A stretch of 64,000 nt of DNA, from NCBI GenBank assembly GCA_050872785.1, contig JBNMHO010000001.1, forward strand, positions 129,007 to 193,006, written 5' to 3'. A program made the translations under genes and the position numbers. Below are positions 48,809 through 57,693 of this stretch, piece by piece. How positions within the stretch are numbered: position 1 is the stretch's first letter; every line of letters begins with the position of its first letter. The notes beneath the pieces are model-generated. The model was given only the letters and a program-made list of their open reading frames with translations. It was not told the DNA's origin and did not search any database. The stretch is from UBA7862 sp050872785 (GTDB taxonomy: Bacteria; Bacillota; Clostridia; Christensenellales; UBA1242).

Positions 48809-48965
48809 AGTTTACTCCCTAGTATTATTTCACTACTTTGCGAAATTATTTTACTTAGCAAGATTTTTGTAAAAGCAGACTGTTTGCAAATAGAAAAATT
48901 TTCAAATACAACACGTTGCAATTTGATAATCTTTTTTCTCGCCTTTTCGTCATTTCTAAAGTAAC

Positions 48966-49018
48966 ACTTTGCAGCATAATAAATTGCTTAAATCTTAGAT
49001 GAGATTGCTATGCAAAGT
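48966..49018 (-). promoter_or_regulatory. Predicted stem in the 5' leader of the giant gene
   Basis: On the minus strand ACTTTGCA (49018-49011) pairs perfectly with TGCAAAGT (48973-48966). The stem extends by three pairs past a two-base bulge, and inner AATCT/AGATT arms can pair. It lies about 160 bases before the start codon, inside the long leader predicted from the promoter at 49061-49090. It does not resemble a riboswitch I know. Confidence 0.35.
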
Positions 49019-49060
49019 TTAATTGCCACTTCCCGTTTGCCAAGCCACTTCTACGATACA

Positions 49061-49090
49061 ATTTTACCATATAATGCATATAAAACACAA
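49061..49090 (-). promoter_or_regulatory. Candidate promoter of the giant gene
   Basis: On the minus strand TTGTGT (49090-49085) is followed after 18 bases by TAAAAT (49066-49061). The resulting leader would be about 245 bases. The match is reasonable but unproven in such AT-rich sequence. Confidence 0.4.
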
Positions 49091-49177
49091 ACAAAAGTGA
49101 CACATTTTTACAATTTTTTTAATATATTTTTGGGCAAATTTGCTTGACATTTTTTATTAAATTTTTATCCTATTTTT

Positions 49178-49265
49178 TGTGCATAACTGGGCAAATTATC
49201 TAATCGTTTTTGGGTTATTTTATACACAAAAGTTATCCACAATTTTTATCATTTTGTGGATAACT
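49178..49265. promoter_or_regulatory. Cluster of four DnaA-box matches
   Basis: Four perfect matches to TTATNCACA lie within 86 bases: 49178-49186 (minus, TTATGCACA), 49220-49228 (plus, TTATACACA), 49233-49241 (plus, TTATCCACA) and 49255-49263 (minus, TTATCCACA). The last two are arms of a 12-pair inverted repeat. Flanks are extremely AT-rich. No dnaA, dnaN or other usual origin neighbour is in the window. Confidence 0.5.
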
Positions 49266-49736
49266 CTCTCGCAACACTCCTCTCGCCGTCTTGCCAGTCA
49301 CATGGATTTTCTAAATTCTTAAACTTTCCCAACCCGTCATTCAGATTGTGTTTTGAGAATAAATAAAAATATCAGCAACTACATATCAAATAAACAATAT
49401 TATCACAAAATTCTGTTTTGCTTTTTGTCATTTTAATGCTTATTTGTTTTGTATTTTCGACCACTTGTTCGGGGTGTGCTATTTGGCAAATGTCACTTAT
49501 TGTGCAGTATTGTCAAATTATTTACACGATTTTACGAACAATAAGTCGGACGATATACTTCGCTTATAGCCATGTGATTAGACCGTTTATCTTCATGTTA
49601 TACAAATATAACGACCAGTTGGGTTTTTGTATATATTCACAAAACAAAGTCCTTCTGCATATATTTTTTGCTGTTGTGCAATATTTATGTTTATTAAGTT
49701 TTCTATATTGATTTTATAAATAGTCAAAAAAATTGC

Positions 49737-49767
49737 TTGACAAAAGTTAAAAAAAGTTAGATATTAT
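49737..49767 (+). promoter_or_regulatory. Candidate promoter of the ABC exporter operon
   Basis: A perfect TTGACA (49737-49742) is followed by GATATT at 17 bases or TATTAT at 19 bases. The leader would be about 65 bases and carries the GGAG ribosome binding site. Confidence 0.55.
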
Positions 49768-49834
49768 GTAGCACAAAAAAACAAAAATTTACATATTTTT
49801 GTGAGAGAAAAATTGGTTTAAAGGAGAATTTGAT

Positions 49835-51571
49835 ATGATTAAAAAACTTGCAAAGTCCATAAGAGAATATAAAAAATCGGCCATTCTCACTTCGGTTTTT
49901 GTCATGCTTGAGGTGGTTCTTGAGGTGCTTATTCCATATGTTATGGCAAGTTTGATTGACGAAGGCGTGTCGGGCGGCAATATGCCTGTGACGTTAAAAT
50001 TTGGGCTTATCCTCAGCCTTATGGCAATTATGTCACTTGTGTTTGGCTTTCTGTCGGGCAGTTTTTGTGCTACGGCAAGTTCGGGCTTTTCAAAAAATTT
50101 GAGGAAAGATATGTTTAGAAAAATTCAAACTTTTTCATTTTCTAACATAGACAAATACTCCTCTGCTGGACTTGTGACAAGACTTACAACAGATGTTTCA
50201 TATGTTCAAAACGCTTTTCAAATGCTTATTCGTCTTGCAATTCGTGCTCCACTTATGCTCATTTTTACAATGATTATGACCATTTCCATAAATGCACAAC
50301 TTGCCATTGTTTTTGCTGTGGCGGGACCTGTTTTGTGTGGGCTGCTTTATCTTGTTTTAAGAAAAGTTCACCCATCATTTAAGAAAGTTATTCAAGAATA
50401 TGAAGACCTAAACAGAGTTGTTGAGGAAAACGTCAGAGGGGCGAGAGTTGTGAAATCCTATGTTCGTGAGGAGCATGAAATTGAGAAATTTGACGTGACA
50501 AGCGAGCAAATTTACAAGGACTACTCGCACGCAAGAAAACTGTTGGCACTGAACTCACCTATCATGTCAGCGACCATTTACGCTTGCTTACTTATTATAT
50601 CTTTCCTTGGGGCGAAGATTATAGTAAACTCTGGCGGAACTGCACTTGAATGTGGGCAACTTACAACGATGTTTTCCTACACAATGCAAATTTTGTCATC
50701 GCTTATGATGCTTTCATTTGTCCTTATGGGCTTCACAATTTCCCGCCCTTCTGCAGAAAGAATTGTGGAAATTTTGGACGAAGTTCCTGCAATTAAAAAC
50801 CCAGAAAACCCAGTTATGAAAGTGAAAAACGGCGACATTGACTTTGAAAATGTGTCATTTAGTTACAAAGACGACATTTCAAAATTGTGCTTGAAAGATG
50901 TAGATTTGCACATAAAATCGGGCGAAACAATCGGCATTTTGGGTGCAACGGGCAGTTCCAAAACAACGCTTGTGTCGCTCATTCCCCGCCTTTTTGACGC
51001 AACAAGTGGGGACGTTTTGGTCGGCGGCAAGAATGTGAAAGAATATGACCTAACAGTTCTCCGCGACAGCGTTTCAATGGTTTTGCAAAAGAATGTTTTG
51101 TTCTCGGGAACGGTGAAAGAAAATTTACTTTGGGGCAACAAAGACGCAACGGACGAAGAGATAAAACAAGCATGCGACATTGCATGTGCAAGTGAATTTG
51201 TTGAGAAAATGCCAGACAAATATGACACTCGCATTGAGCAAGGCGGAAGCAACGTCAGCGGCGGACAAAAGCAAAGACTTTGCATCGCTCGGGCACTTCT
51301 TAAAAGACCAAAAATTCTTATTCTTGACGACTCGACCAGTGCAGTTGACACAAAAACTGATGCAAAAATTAAAAAGGCGTTGCGAGAAACAATGCCAAAA
51401 GTTACAAAAATTATTATTGCTCAAAGGGTTTCCAGCGTGCAGGACGCAGACAGAATTGTTATTCTTGACGGCGGAAAAATTGTTGCCGTTGGCTCGCACA
51501 AGGAACTTTTGAAAACAAGTGAATTGTATAAAGATATTTATGACTCACAAACCAAAAAAGGAGGAAAATAA
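49835..51571 (+). CDS. ABC exporter half-transporter, degenerate-site subunit
   Basis: This 578-residue protein joins an ABC exporter membrane domain (six helices, about residues 15-310) to a nucleotide-binding domain. Walker A is GATGSSKTT near residue 370, with Ser where Gly is usual. The signature VSGGQ (about 475) is canonical. The residue after Walker B is Asp, not the catalytic Glu (ILILDDSTSAVD, about 494-505). This is the pattern of the non-catalytic-Glu partner in heterodimeric exporters such as BmrCD or TM287/288. GGAG lies eight bases before the ATG. The partner gene starts one base after the stop, with GGAGG inside the last codons. Multidrug or lipid export is usual for the family; the substrate is unknown. 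Confidence 0.93.
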   Translation: MIKKLAKSIREYKKSAILTSVFVMLEVVLEVLIPYVMASLIDEGVSGGNMPVTLKFGLILSLMAIMSLVFGFLSGSFCATASSGFSKNLRKDMFRKIQTFSFSNIDKYSSAGLVTRLTTDVSYVQNAFQMLIRLAIRAPLMLIFTMIMTISINAQLAIVFAVAGPVLCGLLYLVLRKVHPSFKKVIQEYEDLNRVVEENVRGARVVKSYVREEHEIEKFDVTSEQIYKDYSHARKLLALNSPIMSATIYACLLIISFLGAKIIVNSGGTALECGQLTTMFSYTMQILSSLMMLSFVLMGFTISRPSAERIVEILDEVPAIKNPENPVMKVKNGDIDFENVSFSYKDDISKLCLKDVDLHIKSGETIGILGATGSSKTTLVSLIPRLFDATSGDVLVGGKNVKEYDLTVLRDSVSMVLQKNVLFSGTVKENLLWGNKDATDEEIKQACDIACASEFVEKMPDKYDTRIEQGGSNVSGGQKQRLCIARALLKRPKILILDDSTSAVDTKTDAKIKKALRETMPKVTKIIIAQRVSSVQDADRIVILDGGKIVAVGSHKELLKTSELYKDIYDSQTKKGGK

Positions 51572-51572
51572 C

Positions 51573-53480
51573 ATGGACGACAAAAAGAAAATGCCAAGAG
51601 CAAAAAACGCAAAACAGACCATAAAACGAATTTTCTCCTATATGGGCAAGGGTCAAAAGATTATGCTTTTTGTTGTTGTTCTTTGTATTCTTATAAGTTC
51701 GGCAACGGGCGTTGTGGCTTCCCTATTTATAAAAAGTTTGATTGACAATTACATTACCCCTCTTCTTATTGCTGGCGGCGGCGACTTCAATCCTCTTTTA
51801 ATGCAAATTATCCTCATGGCGTGCATTTTAGGATTTGGAGTGCTGGCGAGTTATGTTTACAACTACTTTATGGTCATAATTTCCCAAAGCATTTTGAAGA
51901 AAATTCGTGACGATATGTTTAGAAAAATGCAAAAATTGCCCATTAAATATTTTGACACCCACACACACGGCGACATAATGAGCCACTTTACAAACGACAC
52001 CGACTCACTTGAAAGCATGCTTTGTCAAAGCGTTCCTCAGATAATCTCGTCTGTGGCAACGGTCATAATGGTGTTCTTCGCAATGTTGTATTTAAGCATT
52101 TATCTCACACTTGTTGTGCTGACATTCCTTTTTGGAATGATGATAATTGTGAAAAATCTTGGGGCAAAAAGTGGAAAGTATTTCATAGCACAACAACAAA
52201 CTTATGGCAAAACAACGGGCTTCGTGGAAGAAATGTTAAATGGGCAGAAAGTTATTAAAGTTTTCAATCACGAGCCAGAAACAATCGAAAATTTTGACAA
52301 AGTAAATGAAGAATTGTGCTTTAATTCCACAAAAGCGAACAAATATGCAAATGTTTTTATGCCAATTATGAGCAACCTAAGCCACTTACAATATGTTGTC
52401 ATTGCAATCATCGGTGGGCTTCTTGCAGTTTATGGGGCGAACAACCTCACTCTTGTTGGTTTTTCAATAGTCGAAGTTGGCACAATCGCATCGTTCCTTC
52501 AACTTTCAAGGTCATTTAGCATGCCAATAAGTCAAGTTTCGCAACAAATGAATTCCATTATTTTGGCACTTGCTGGGGCAGAGCGAATTTTCACACTTAT
52601 GGACGAAATGCCAGAAGTGGATAATGGCAACGTGACATTGGTTCACGCAAAGAAAGTTGACGGAAAACTTGTTGAAACGGACGAAAAAACGCAAATTTGG
52701 GCATGGAAAGACCCAGAAAGAGCGGAAAATGACCAACTTATAGAACTTCGAGGCGATGTGAGATTTTATGATGTAAACTTTGGATATGAGCCAGATAAAA
52801 CAATTTTGCACGACATTTCCCTTTATGCAAAACCTGGGCATAAAATTGCTTTCGTTGGTGCAACGGGGGCTGGCAAAACGACAATTACAAATTTGATTAA
52901 CAGATTTTATGACATCGCAGACGGCAAAATTAAATATGACGGAATTGACATAAACAGAATTAAAAAAGACGACCTAAGACACTCTATTGGAATGGTTTTG
53001 CAAGACACAAATCTTTTCACTGGAACGATTAAAGAAAATATCCGCTATGGCAACCTTGACGCCACGGACGAGCAAATTTTTGAAGCGGCAAAACTTGCCA
53101 ACGCAGACGACTTTATTCAACGTCTTCCACAAGGATATGACACAATGCTAACTGGTGACGGAGCCAACCTCTCTCAAGGGCAAAAGCAACTTCTATCCAT
53201 TGCACGAGCAACTGTTGCAAACGCTCCAGTTATGATTTTGGACGAAGCAACATCAAGCATTGACACCCACACCGAAGCACTTGTGCAACAAGGCATGGAT
53301 AGTCTTATGCACGGCAGAACGGTTTTCGTTATTGCTCACAGATTGTCCACCGTTCAAAATTCAAACGTTATTATGGTTCTTGAAAACGGCAGAATAATTG
53401 AAAAAGGCACACACGAAGATTTGATAGCGCAACATGGCAGATATTATGAACTATATTCTGGTGCATTTGAGCTTGAGTAA
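51573..53480 (+). CDS. ABC exporter half-transporter, catalytic-site subunit
   Basis: This 635-residue partner of the preceding gene starts at the ATG at 51573, which follows GGAGG at the end of that gene; an in-frame ATG upstream lies within it. It has an ABC exporter membrane domain, then a nucleotide-binding domain with canonical Walker A GATGAGKTT (about 429) and catalytic Glu in MILDEATSSID (about 553). Its signature is LSQGQ (about 532) instead of LSGGQ. The Asp-type Walker B of the first subunit together with this LSQGQ would form the degenerate ATP site, and the Glu with the first subunit's VSGGQ the active one. An insertion of about 30 charged residues (about 345-395) precedes the nucleotide-binding domain. 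Confidence 0.93.
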   Translation: MDDKKKMPRAKNAKQTIKRIFSYMGKGQKIMLFVVVLCILISSATGVVASLFIKSLIDNYITPLLIAGGGDFNPLLMQIILMACILGFGVLASYVYNYFMVIISQSILKKIRDDMFRKMQKLPIKYFDTHTHGDIMSHFTNDTDSLESMLCQSVPQIISSVATVIMVFFAMLYLSIYLTLVVLTFLFGMMIIVKNLGAKSGKYFIAQQQTYGKTTGFVEEMLNGQKVIKVFNHEPETIENFDKVNEELCFNSTKANKYANVFMPIMSNLSHLQYVVIAIIGGLLAVYGANNLTLVGFSIVEVGTIASFLQLSRSFSMPISQVSQQMNSIILALAGAERIFTLMDEMPEVDNGNVTLVHAKKVDGKLVETDEKTQIWAWKDPERAENDQLIELRGDVRFYDVNFGYEPDKTILHDISLYAKPGHKIAFVGATGAGKTTITNLINRFYDIADGKIKYDGIDINRIKKDDLRHSIGMVLQDTNLFTGTIKENIRYGNLDATDEQIFEAAKLANADDFIQRLPQGYDTMLTGDGANLSQGQKQLLSIARATVANAPVMILDEATSSIDTHTEALVQQGMDSLMHGRTVFVIAHRLSTVQNSNVIMVLENGRIIEKGTHEDLIAQHGRYYELYSGAFELE

Positions 53481-53507
53481 AAGTTATATTTTTGTTTACT
53501 TTGCACA

Positions 53508-53536
53508 TTGAAATCCCCTTTTTTGCGTGATATAAT
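53508..53536 (+). promoter_or_regulatory. Extended -10 promoter of the 127-residue gene
   Basis: TTGAAA (53508-53513) is followed after 17 bases by TATAAT (53531-53536), with TGA directly before it. The start codon is 28 bases downstream with GAGGGG between. It shares TGATATAAT with the recR promoter. Confidence 0.75.
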
Positions 53537-53564
53537 ATGGACAATAAAAGAGAGGGGAAATAAA

Positions 53565-53948
53565 ATGAGAAATGATAATATAAAGGTTGAATTTGTTAAT
53601 AAAAAAATTAAACAGTTGCAAAAGGAAATAAACAGTTATCTTCGCAATGGTGGGGAACTTGAATTTATGAAATACTGCGACCAAGACCTTTATCTTGATT
53701 GCAAAAAGACAATTCGTCTTGTGCGTGATGTGTATGCGATTTATGTAAAATCTGTAAGAGGGTTGCTTTCTATCTTAGGTTATGAATACAAAGTCAATTC
53801 TTGCCTTTATGACATTGATGACTTTGACAGATATGACGAAGCATATAAAGTTAGAATTAGAGATAGCTACAACGAATATCTTGATAGCAACGACTTGACT
53901 GACGACAACGGATATTCAATTTATGCAAGTTATGACTATGCAAGATAA
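53565..53948 (+). CDS. Hypothetical protein (127 aa)
   Basis: I do not recognise it. The protein is soluble, highly charged and rich in Asp and Tyr towards the C terminus (YDIDDFDRYDEAY and later SNDLTDDNGYSIYASYDYAR). A basic, probably helical N-terminal half (FVNKKIKQLQKEINSYLRNGG) precedes it. It has no signal peptide, membrane helix or cysteine cluster. The start at 53565 is set by GAGGGG; an in-frame upstream ATG lies inside the promoter. It is a single-gene unit with its own promoter and terminator. Confidence 0.75.
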   Translation: MRNDNIKVEFVNKKIKQLQKEINSYLRNGGELEFMKYCDQDLYLDCKKTIRLVRDVYAIYVKSVRGLLSILGYEYKVNSCLYDIDDFDRYDEAYKVRIRDSYNEYLDSNDLTDDNGYSIYASYDYAR

Positions 53949-53959
53949 TTTACAAACTC

Positions 53960-53992
53960 CTCTCATAATGCGGAAAGTAGAAAATATAAATA
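53960..53992 (+). repeat. Third copy of the GCGGAAAGT intergenic sequence
   Basis: TAATGCGGAAAGTAGAAAAT resembles the minus-strand reading of the two repeats at 7807-7932 (ATAAGCGGAAAGTATAAAAT). It lies just after a gene and just before its terminator, unlike the copies upstream of the thioesterase, so a fixed regulatory role is doubtful. Confidence 0.3.
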
Positions 53993-53995
53993 TAG

Positions 53996-54027
53996 AAAAA
54001 ATCTCACAAAATTGTGAGATTTTTTTT
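53996..54027. terminator. Bidirectional terminator between the 127-residue gene and tex
   Basis: ATCTCACAA (54001-54009) and TTGTGAGAT (54012-54020) form a nine-position stem, with the last pair probably open. It is flanked by A and T runs on both sides, as suits two convergent genes. Confidence 0.85.
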
Positions 54028-54144
54028 GCAATATAAGTATTTTTTTGCCTATTTTCAAACAATATTTTTAGTGAGAATTTTTAATGAGTTCAAATAGAAT
54101 GAACACCCCTTCATTAAAACTTTATCTCATTTAAAATCAATGTT

Positions 54145-56328
54145 TTACTCGTTTGAAACTCTAATTTCGTCTTGGTCTTCGTTTGCTTTTCTGATTGAAA
54201 GACCAATTCTTTGTTTTTGAAGGTCAATAGAGATAACTTTAACTTTGACCACCTGACCAACTGTCAATTCTTCGCTAGGGTGCTTTATGTATCTGTCGCA
54301 CACTTCGGAAATGTGAACAAGTCCGTCTTGGTGAACACCGATGTCAACAAATGCACCAAAGTCAATAACATTTCGCACTGTTCCCTTCATAATCATTCCA
54401 ACTTTCAAATCTTCAATGCTCATGACGTCACTTCTAAGTTCTGGTTTTGGAAGGTCGTCACGAATATCTCTACCTGGTTTTAGGAGTTCCTTTATTATGT
54501 CGTCAAGGGTTGGAACACCAACGCCACATTCCTTTGCAACGTTGTCTTCACCCTTTGCTCCAACAAGTCGAGGGAGATTTTGAATAGCGTCTGTTCCAAT
54601 GTCTTTTTCGCTCATGCCAAAGAGTTTGAGAAGTTTCTTTGTGGCGTCATATGTTTCTGGGTGAACTCCTGTGTTATCCAAAATATTCTTTTCATTTGGA
54701 ATACGCAAGAAACCTGCACATTGCTCGTATGCTTTTGCACCAAGTTTTGGAACATTCAAAAGGTCTTTACGCTCAACAAATTTACCATTAGATTTTCTGT
54801 ATTCCACAATATTTTTTGCAATGCCTGCATTAAGTCCTGAAATGTGTTCCAAGAGTTTGTAACTTGCTGTGTTTAGGTCAACGCCAACAGAGTTTACGCA
54901 GTCTTCAACAACACCGTCCAGCACTGTGGAAAGTCGTTTTTGTGGCATATCGTGTTGATATTGCCCAACGCCGATAGATTTTACGTCAATTTTGATAAGT
55001 TCTGCAAGTGGGTCTTGAAGACGTCTTGCAATGCTCACTGCGCTTCTTGTTGTGACTTCATATTCTGGAAATTCCTCTGCCCCAAGTTTTGAAGCACTGT
55101 AAACTGACGCTCCTGCCTCATTTACAACCATATATTCCACTTTGCGTGGAAGTTTTTTGATAAGATTGCTGACAAAAATTTCGCTTTCCTTGCTTGCTGT
55201 GCCATTGCCTATAGAAATTGCGTCAACCTTATGTTTCATAATAAGATTTGTCAATACTTCTTCTGATTTTTCAATTTGATTGTGTGGTGGGGTTGGATAG
55301 ATAACGGTTTTGTCAATGACGTTGCCGTTTGCGTCAATAACTGCCACTTTGCAGCCCGTTCTGTATGCTGGGTCAAGACCTAAGATAACTTTATCTTTCA
55401 ATGGTGGTTGCATAAGAAGTGGTTTAAGATTTACTTCAAACATTTTGATTGCTTGTTCGTTTGCCACGTCTGTAAGATTGTTTCTAAGTTCCCTTACAAG
55501 TGATGGCAAAATAAGTCTGTCAAAACTGTCCTCAATGGCATTTTTCATAAAGTCCCCAAAGGTGCCGTTTTTTACAAGCACTTCGTCACTTATGAGTTCA
55601 ATGCACTTTTCATTGTTTGTTTCAACGTCAACTTTCAAGCAGTCGTCTTTTTCGCCACGATTTATGGCCAAAATTCTGTGACTTGGAATTTTGTTCACTG
55701 GTTCTTTGTAGTTTTCATAGGTTTGATAGATAAGATATTTTTCACCTGGTTTAAGAGTGGTGACAATTTGAGCAGATTCAGCCAAAAATTCTCTTAAAAT
55801 CTTTCTGATGTCTGCATTGTCGGAAATCATTTCTGCAATAATATCCGAAGCACCAGCAACTGCTTCTTCAGCAGTTTTGACGCCTTTTTCTTCGTTTATG
55901 TATTCTTTAGCAATTTCCAAAAGATCACGTGTGTCTTTTTGTGCAAACAAAATTTCTGCCAATGGTTTAAGTCCCTTTGCTTCTGCGATTGTTGCACGAG
56001 TTTGTCTTTTTGGACGGAAGGGTCTGTAGATGTCTTCAAGTTCCGTCATTGTAAGTGCTTTGTCAAGTGCCGCCATAATTTCTGGGGTCATTTTTTCTTG
56101 TTCTGTGATAAGTTTGACAATTTCTTCTTTTCGCTTTTCAAAGTTGCGAAGATAGTCAAGTCTGTCTGCAAAATCTCTTATGACTTGGTCGTCACAACTG
56201 CCGTGCATTTCCTTTCTGTAACGGGCAATGAATGGCACTGTGCAGCCTTCGTCAAGAAGTGAGATGATGTTGTTTGCGTATTCTTGTTTAATGTTAAATT
56301 CCAAACTTAATGCTTTTGCAATATCCAT
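54145..56328 (-). CDS. tex: Tex family transcription accessory / RNA-binding protein
   Basis: Tex is a conserved nucleic-acid-binding protein linked to transcription and stress or virulence gene expression. The 727 residues are full length. The order is the helical N-terminal region (CTVPFIARYRKEMHGSCDDQ, residues 30-49, and later DIYRPFRPKRQTRATIA), a YqgF/RNase H-like domain (ILGLDPAYRTGCKVAVID, about 335), helix-hairpin-helix repeats (SVGVDLNTASYKLLEHISGL and DLLNVPKLGAKAYEQCAGFLRI), and a C-terminal S1 domain (MKGTVRNVIDFGAFVDIGV ... DGLVHISE). AAGGA precedes the ATG by eight bases. It is the last gene of a minus-strand run after the DUF1015 gene, 38 bases apart. Confidence 0.96.
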   Translation of the reverse strand: MDIAKALSLEFNIKQEYANNIISLLDEGCTVPFIARYRKEMHGSCDDQVIRDFADRLDYLRNFEKRKEEIVKLITEQEKMTPEIMAALDKALTMTELEDIYRPFRPKRQTRATIAEAKGLKPLAEILFAQKDTRDLLEIAKEYINEEKGVKTAEEAVAGASDIIAEMISDNADIRKILREFLAESAQIVTTLKPGEKYLIYQTYENYKEPVNKIPSHRILAINRGEKDDCLKVDVETNNEKCIELISDEVLVKNGTFGDFMKNAIEDSFDRLILPSLVRELRNNLTDVANEQAIKMFEVNLKPLLMQPPLKDKVILGLDPAYRTGCKVAVIDANGNVIDKTVIYPTPPHNQIEKSEEVLTNLIMKHKVDAISIGNGTASKESEIFVSNLIKKLPRKVEYMVVNEAGASVYSASKLGAEEFPEYEVTTRSAVSIARRLQDPLAELIKIDVKSIGVGQYQHDMPQKRLSTVLDGVVEDCVNSVGVDLNTASYKLLEHISGLNAGIAKNIVEYRKSNGKFVERKDLLNVPKLGAKAYEQCAGFLRIPNEKNILDNTGVHPETYDATKKLLKLFGMSEKDIGTDAIQNLPRLVGAKGEDNVAKECGVGVPTLDDIIKELLKPGRDIRDDLPKPELRSDVMSIEDLKVGMIMKGTVRNVIDFGAFVDIGVHQDGLVHISEVCDRYIKHPSEELTVGQVVKVKVISIDLQKQRIGLSIRKANEDQDEIRVSNE

Positions 56329-56366
56329 AATATATTCCTTGTTTGTGTAAAGAGTTTGTGTAAAAA

Positions 56367-57611
56367 TTAGATAAGTTTTATTTTGTGAGATTCAAGATAA
56401 TATCTCTTTTCTCTTGCTTCGCCAATGGAGAAAGATTTGCGTGGAAGAACGCCATGCTTAATGACAAATTCAAAAAGTTGAGATTTGTCGAGGGTTGGGA
56501 GTGTAAGCCCAATGCTGCCGTCTTTTGCACAAATTTCTTTAAGGCTATCAAGTCCATGCACATAATCAACAGACATTTCAAGTTGGTCTGAAAGGCACTT
56601 GTCAATGTAGTCTTGCACAAGTTTTATGGCAAGAGGTGAATTGTTTGGAAGGTCATAAGTTTCTTCCTTGCTGCCGATGAAAATTTGTTCTTGCTTGGCG
56701 TCTTCTTTTGAACCCTTATATAGTTTCTTAAGTCCTTTGACAAAACTTGCGTCAGCACCTTTCACAACTCTGTAAATTGGGCTAAACTCAATGCCCTCGT
56801 CGTGAATATTAACTGCTTCCACAAGGACAAAACGTGCTGGGTGAGCTTCCCTTTCTGCTTCGGTCAAGTTTACTTTAATTCTGTTCCAATGTTCTTTTGC
56901 TGTTGCCAAACTGTGATTGCCGTCACCAACTGCAAAAAGAAGTGGGGTTTCAGTGTTAAATGTTTCTTTAAGATAATCTTTGTCAAGAAGTTTATCAAAT
57001 TGAGAAATAACTTCGTCAACATTTTTAACTTTCCAGCCAGCGATATGCCCGCCACCCATGTTTAGGTCAAAGTCATAAACTTTTTCCAAGTTTTGTCTGT
57101 TTGCATAAAGGTTTTCCACAATTTTTTGCCTTCTGTCGTCAAACAAAAGCATAATGTGTGGGAATTCCAAAATGGCGTCTTTTCTTATTTCCACTCTTGG
57201 TGGGATACGCTCTATAATTGTGCCTTCAGTTGCTTTTATAAGTGCTGGCACGTCTGGGCGAAAGTCATATGTTTCAAGGTCCACGTTCATAACAAGCCCA
57301 AGTCTGTGTGGGTGAAGCGAAGTTGACCTGTCCACCAAAATCATGCAAGGGCCTGCGTCTTCCACAAGACCTTTTTCATAATATGACTTCATATTTTTGT
57401 TTATTTTATCAATTCTTTCATGATTGTCTTTGCTAAGATAAATTTCTGGGAATGTTAGGTCAAGAGTTGTAGGTGCTCCTTCAACATATTTTGCAACCTC
57501 CTCCCAATATTTTGGCTCGCTCGTAAATTGGTCGCAAGCGATAACTGCCCATTTGGAGTAGTCCAAATGTTTCTTTGGCAGATAGATGTGTTGTTTTTTA
57601 ATAACTGACAT
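56367..57611 (-). CDS. DUF1015 family protein
   Basis: This 414-residue cytoplasmic protein belongs to the DUF1015 family, common in Clostridia and related anaerobes, with no firmly assigned role that I can state. Visible family marks are YLPKKHLDYSKWAVIACDQ near the start and, further on, AVGDGNHSLATAKEHWN, a His/Asn-containing loop that looks catalytic, then FVLVEAVNIHDEGIEFSPIYRVVKG. The start at 57611 is chosen because GGAGG lies six bases before it; an upstream in-frame ATG encloses that site. It lies between the phosphohexomutase (82 bases upstream) and tex, probably one transcript. Confidence 0.88.
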   Translation of the reverse strand: MSVIKKQHIYLPKKHLDYSKWAVIACDQFTSEPKYWEEVAKYVEGAPTTLDLTFPEIYLSKDNHERIDKINKNMKSYYEKGLVEDAGPCMILVDRSTSLHPHRLGLVMNVDLETYDFRPDVPALIKATEGTIIERIPPRVEIRKDAILEFPHIMLLFDDRRQKIVENLYANRQNLEKVYDFDLNMGGGHIAGWKVKNVDEVISQFDKLLDKDYLKETFNTETPLLFAVGDGNHSLATAKEHWNRIKVNLTEAEREAHPARFVLVEAVNIHDEGIEFSPIYRVVKGADASFVKGLKKLYKGSKEDAKQEQIFIGSKEETYDLPNNSPLAIKLVQDYIDKCLSDQLEMSVDYVHGLDSLKEICAKDGSIGLTLPTLDKSQLFEFVIKHGVLPRKSFSIGEAREKRYYLESHKIKLI

Positions 57612-57693
57612 AATTTCCTCCATTGCAAATTTCTTTGCTTTTAACAAGTGTATTCTAGCACATTCTGTGCGATTTGTGAAACGTTTTGCCCCA

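Larger units (their letters stand above)
48809..49834. other. 1 kb AT-rich intergenic region between divergent giant gene and ABC operon
   Basis: It holds, from the giant gene outward: its ribosome binding site; a predicted stem at 48966-49018; a candidate minus-strand promoter at 49061-49090; a DnaA-box cluster at 49178-49263; and a TTGACA promoter for the ABC genes at 49737. The 49270-49730 part shows no gene I can support: the only open frame there (49418-49711) would need a TTG start and lacks a ribosome binding site. No tRNA or mobile element is visible. Confidence 0.6.

Noticed and set aside
15905..48808. Dozens of plus-strand open frames antisense to the giant gene
   Set aside because: They arise because Gly/Ala/Val/Thr-rich repeats give few stops on the other strand. 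They are low-complexity, lack ribosome binding sites and look like no protein family.
49178..49265. Calling this cluster the chromosomal origin (oriC)
   Set aside because: No dnaA, dnaN, recF or other usual neighbour is present and gene orientation does not diverge consistently around it. Only the DnaA-box cluster itself is supported.
49418..49711. 97-residue hydrophobic open frame in the 1 kb intergenic region
   Set aside because: It would need a TTG start without a Shine-Dalgarno, and hydrophobic frames are expected by chance in such AT-rich sequence.
53496..53684. Minus-strand open frame over the promoter and start of the 127-residue gene
   Set aside because: It overlaps a strong promoter and a gene with a good ribosome binding site, and has neither itself.
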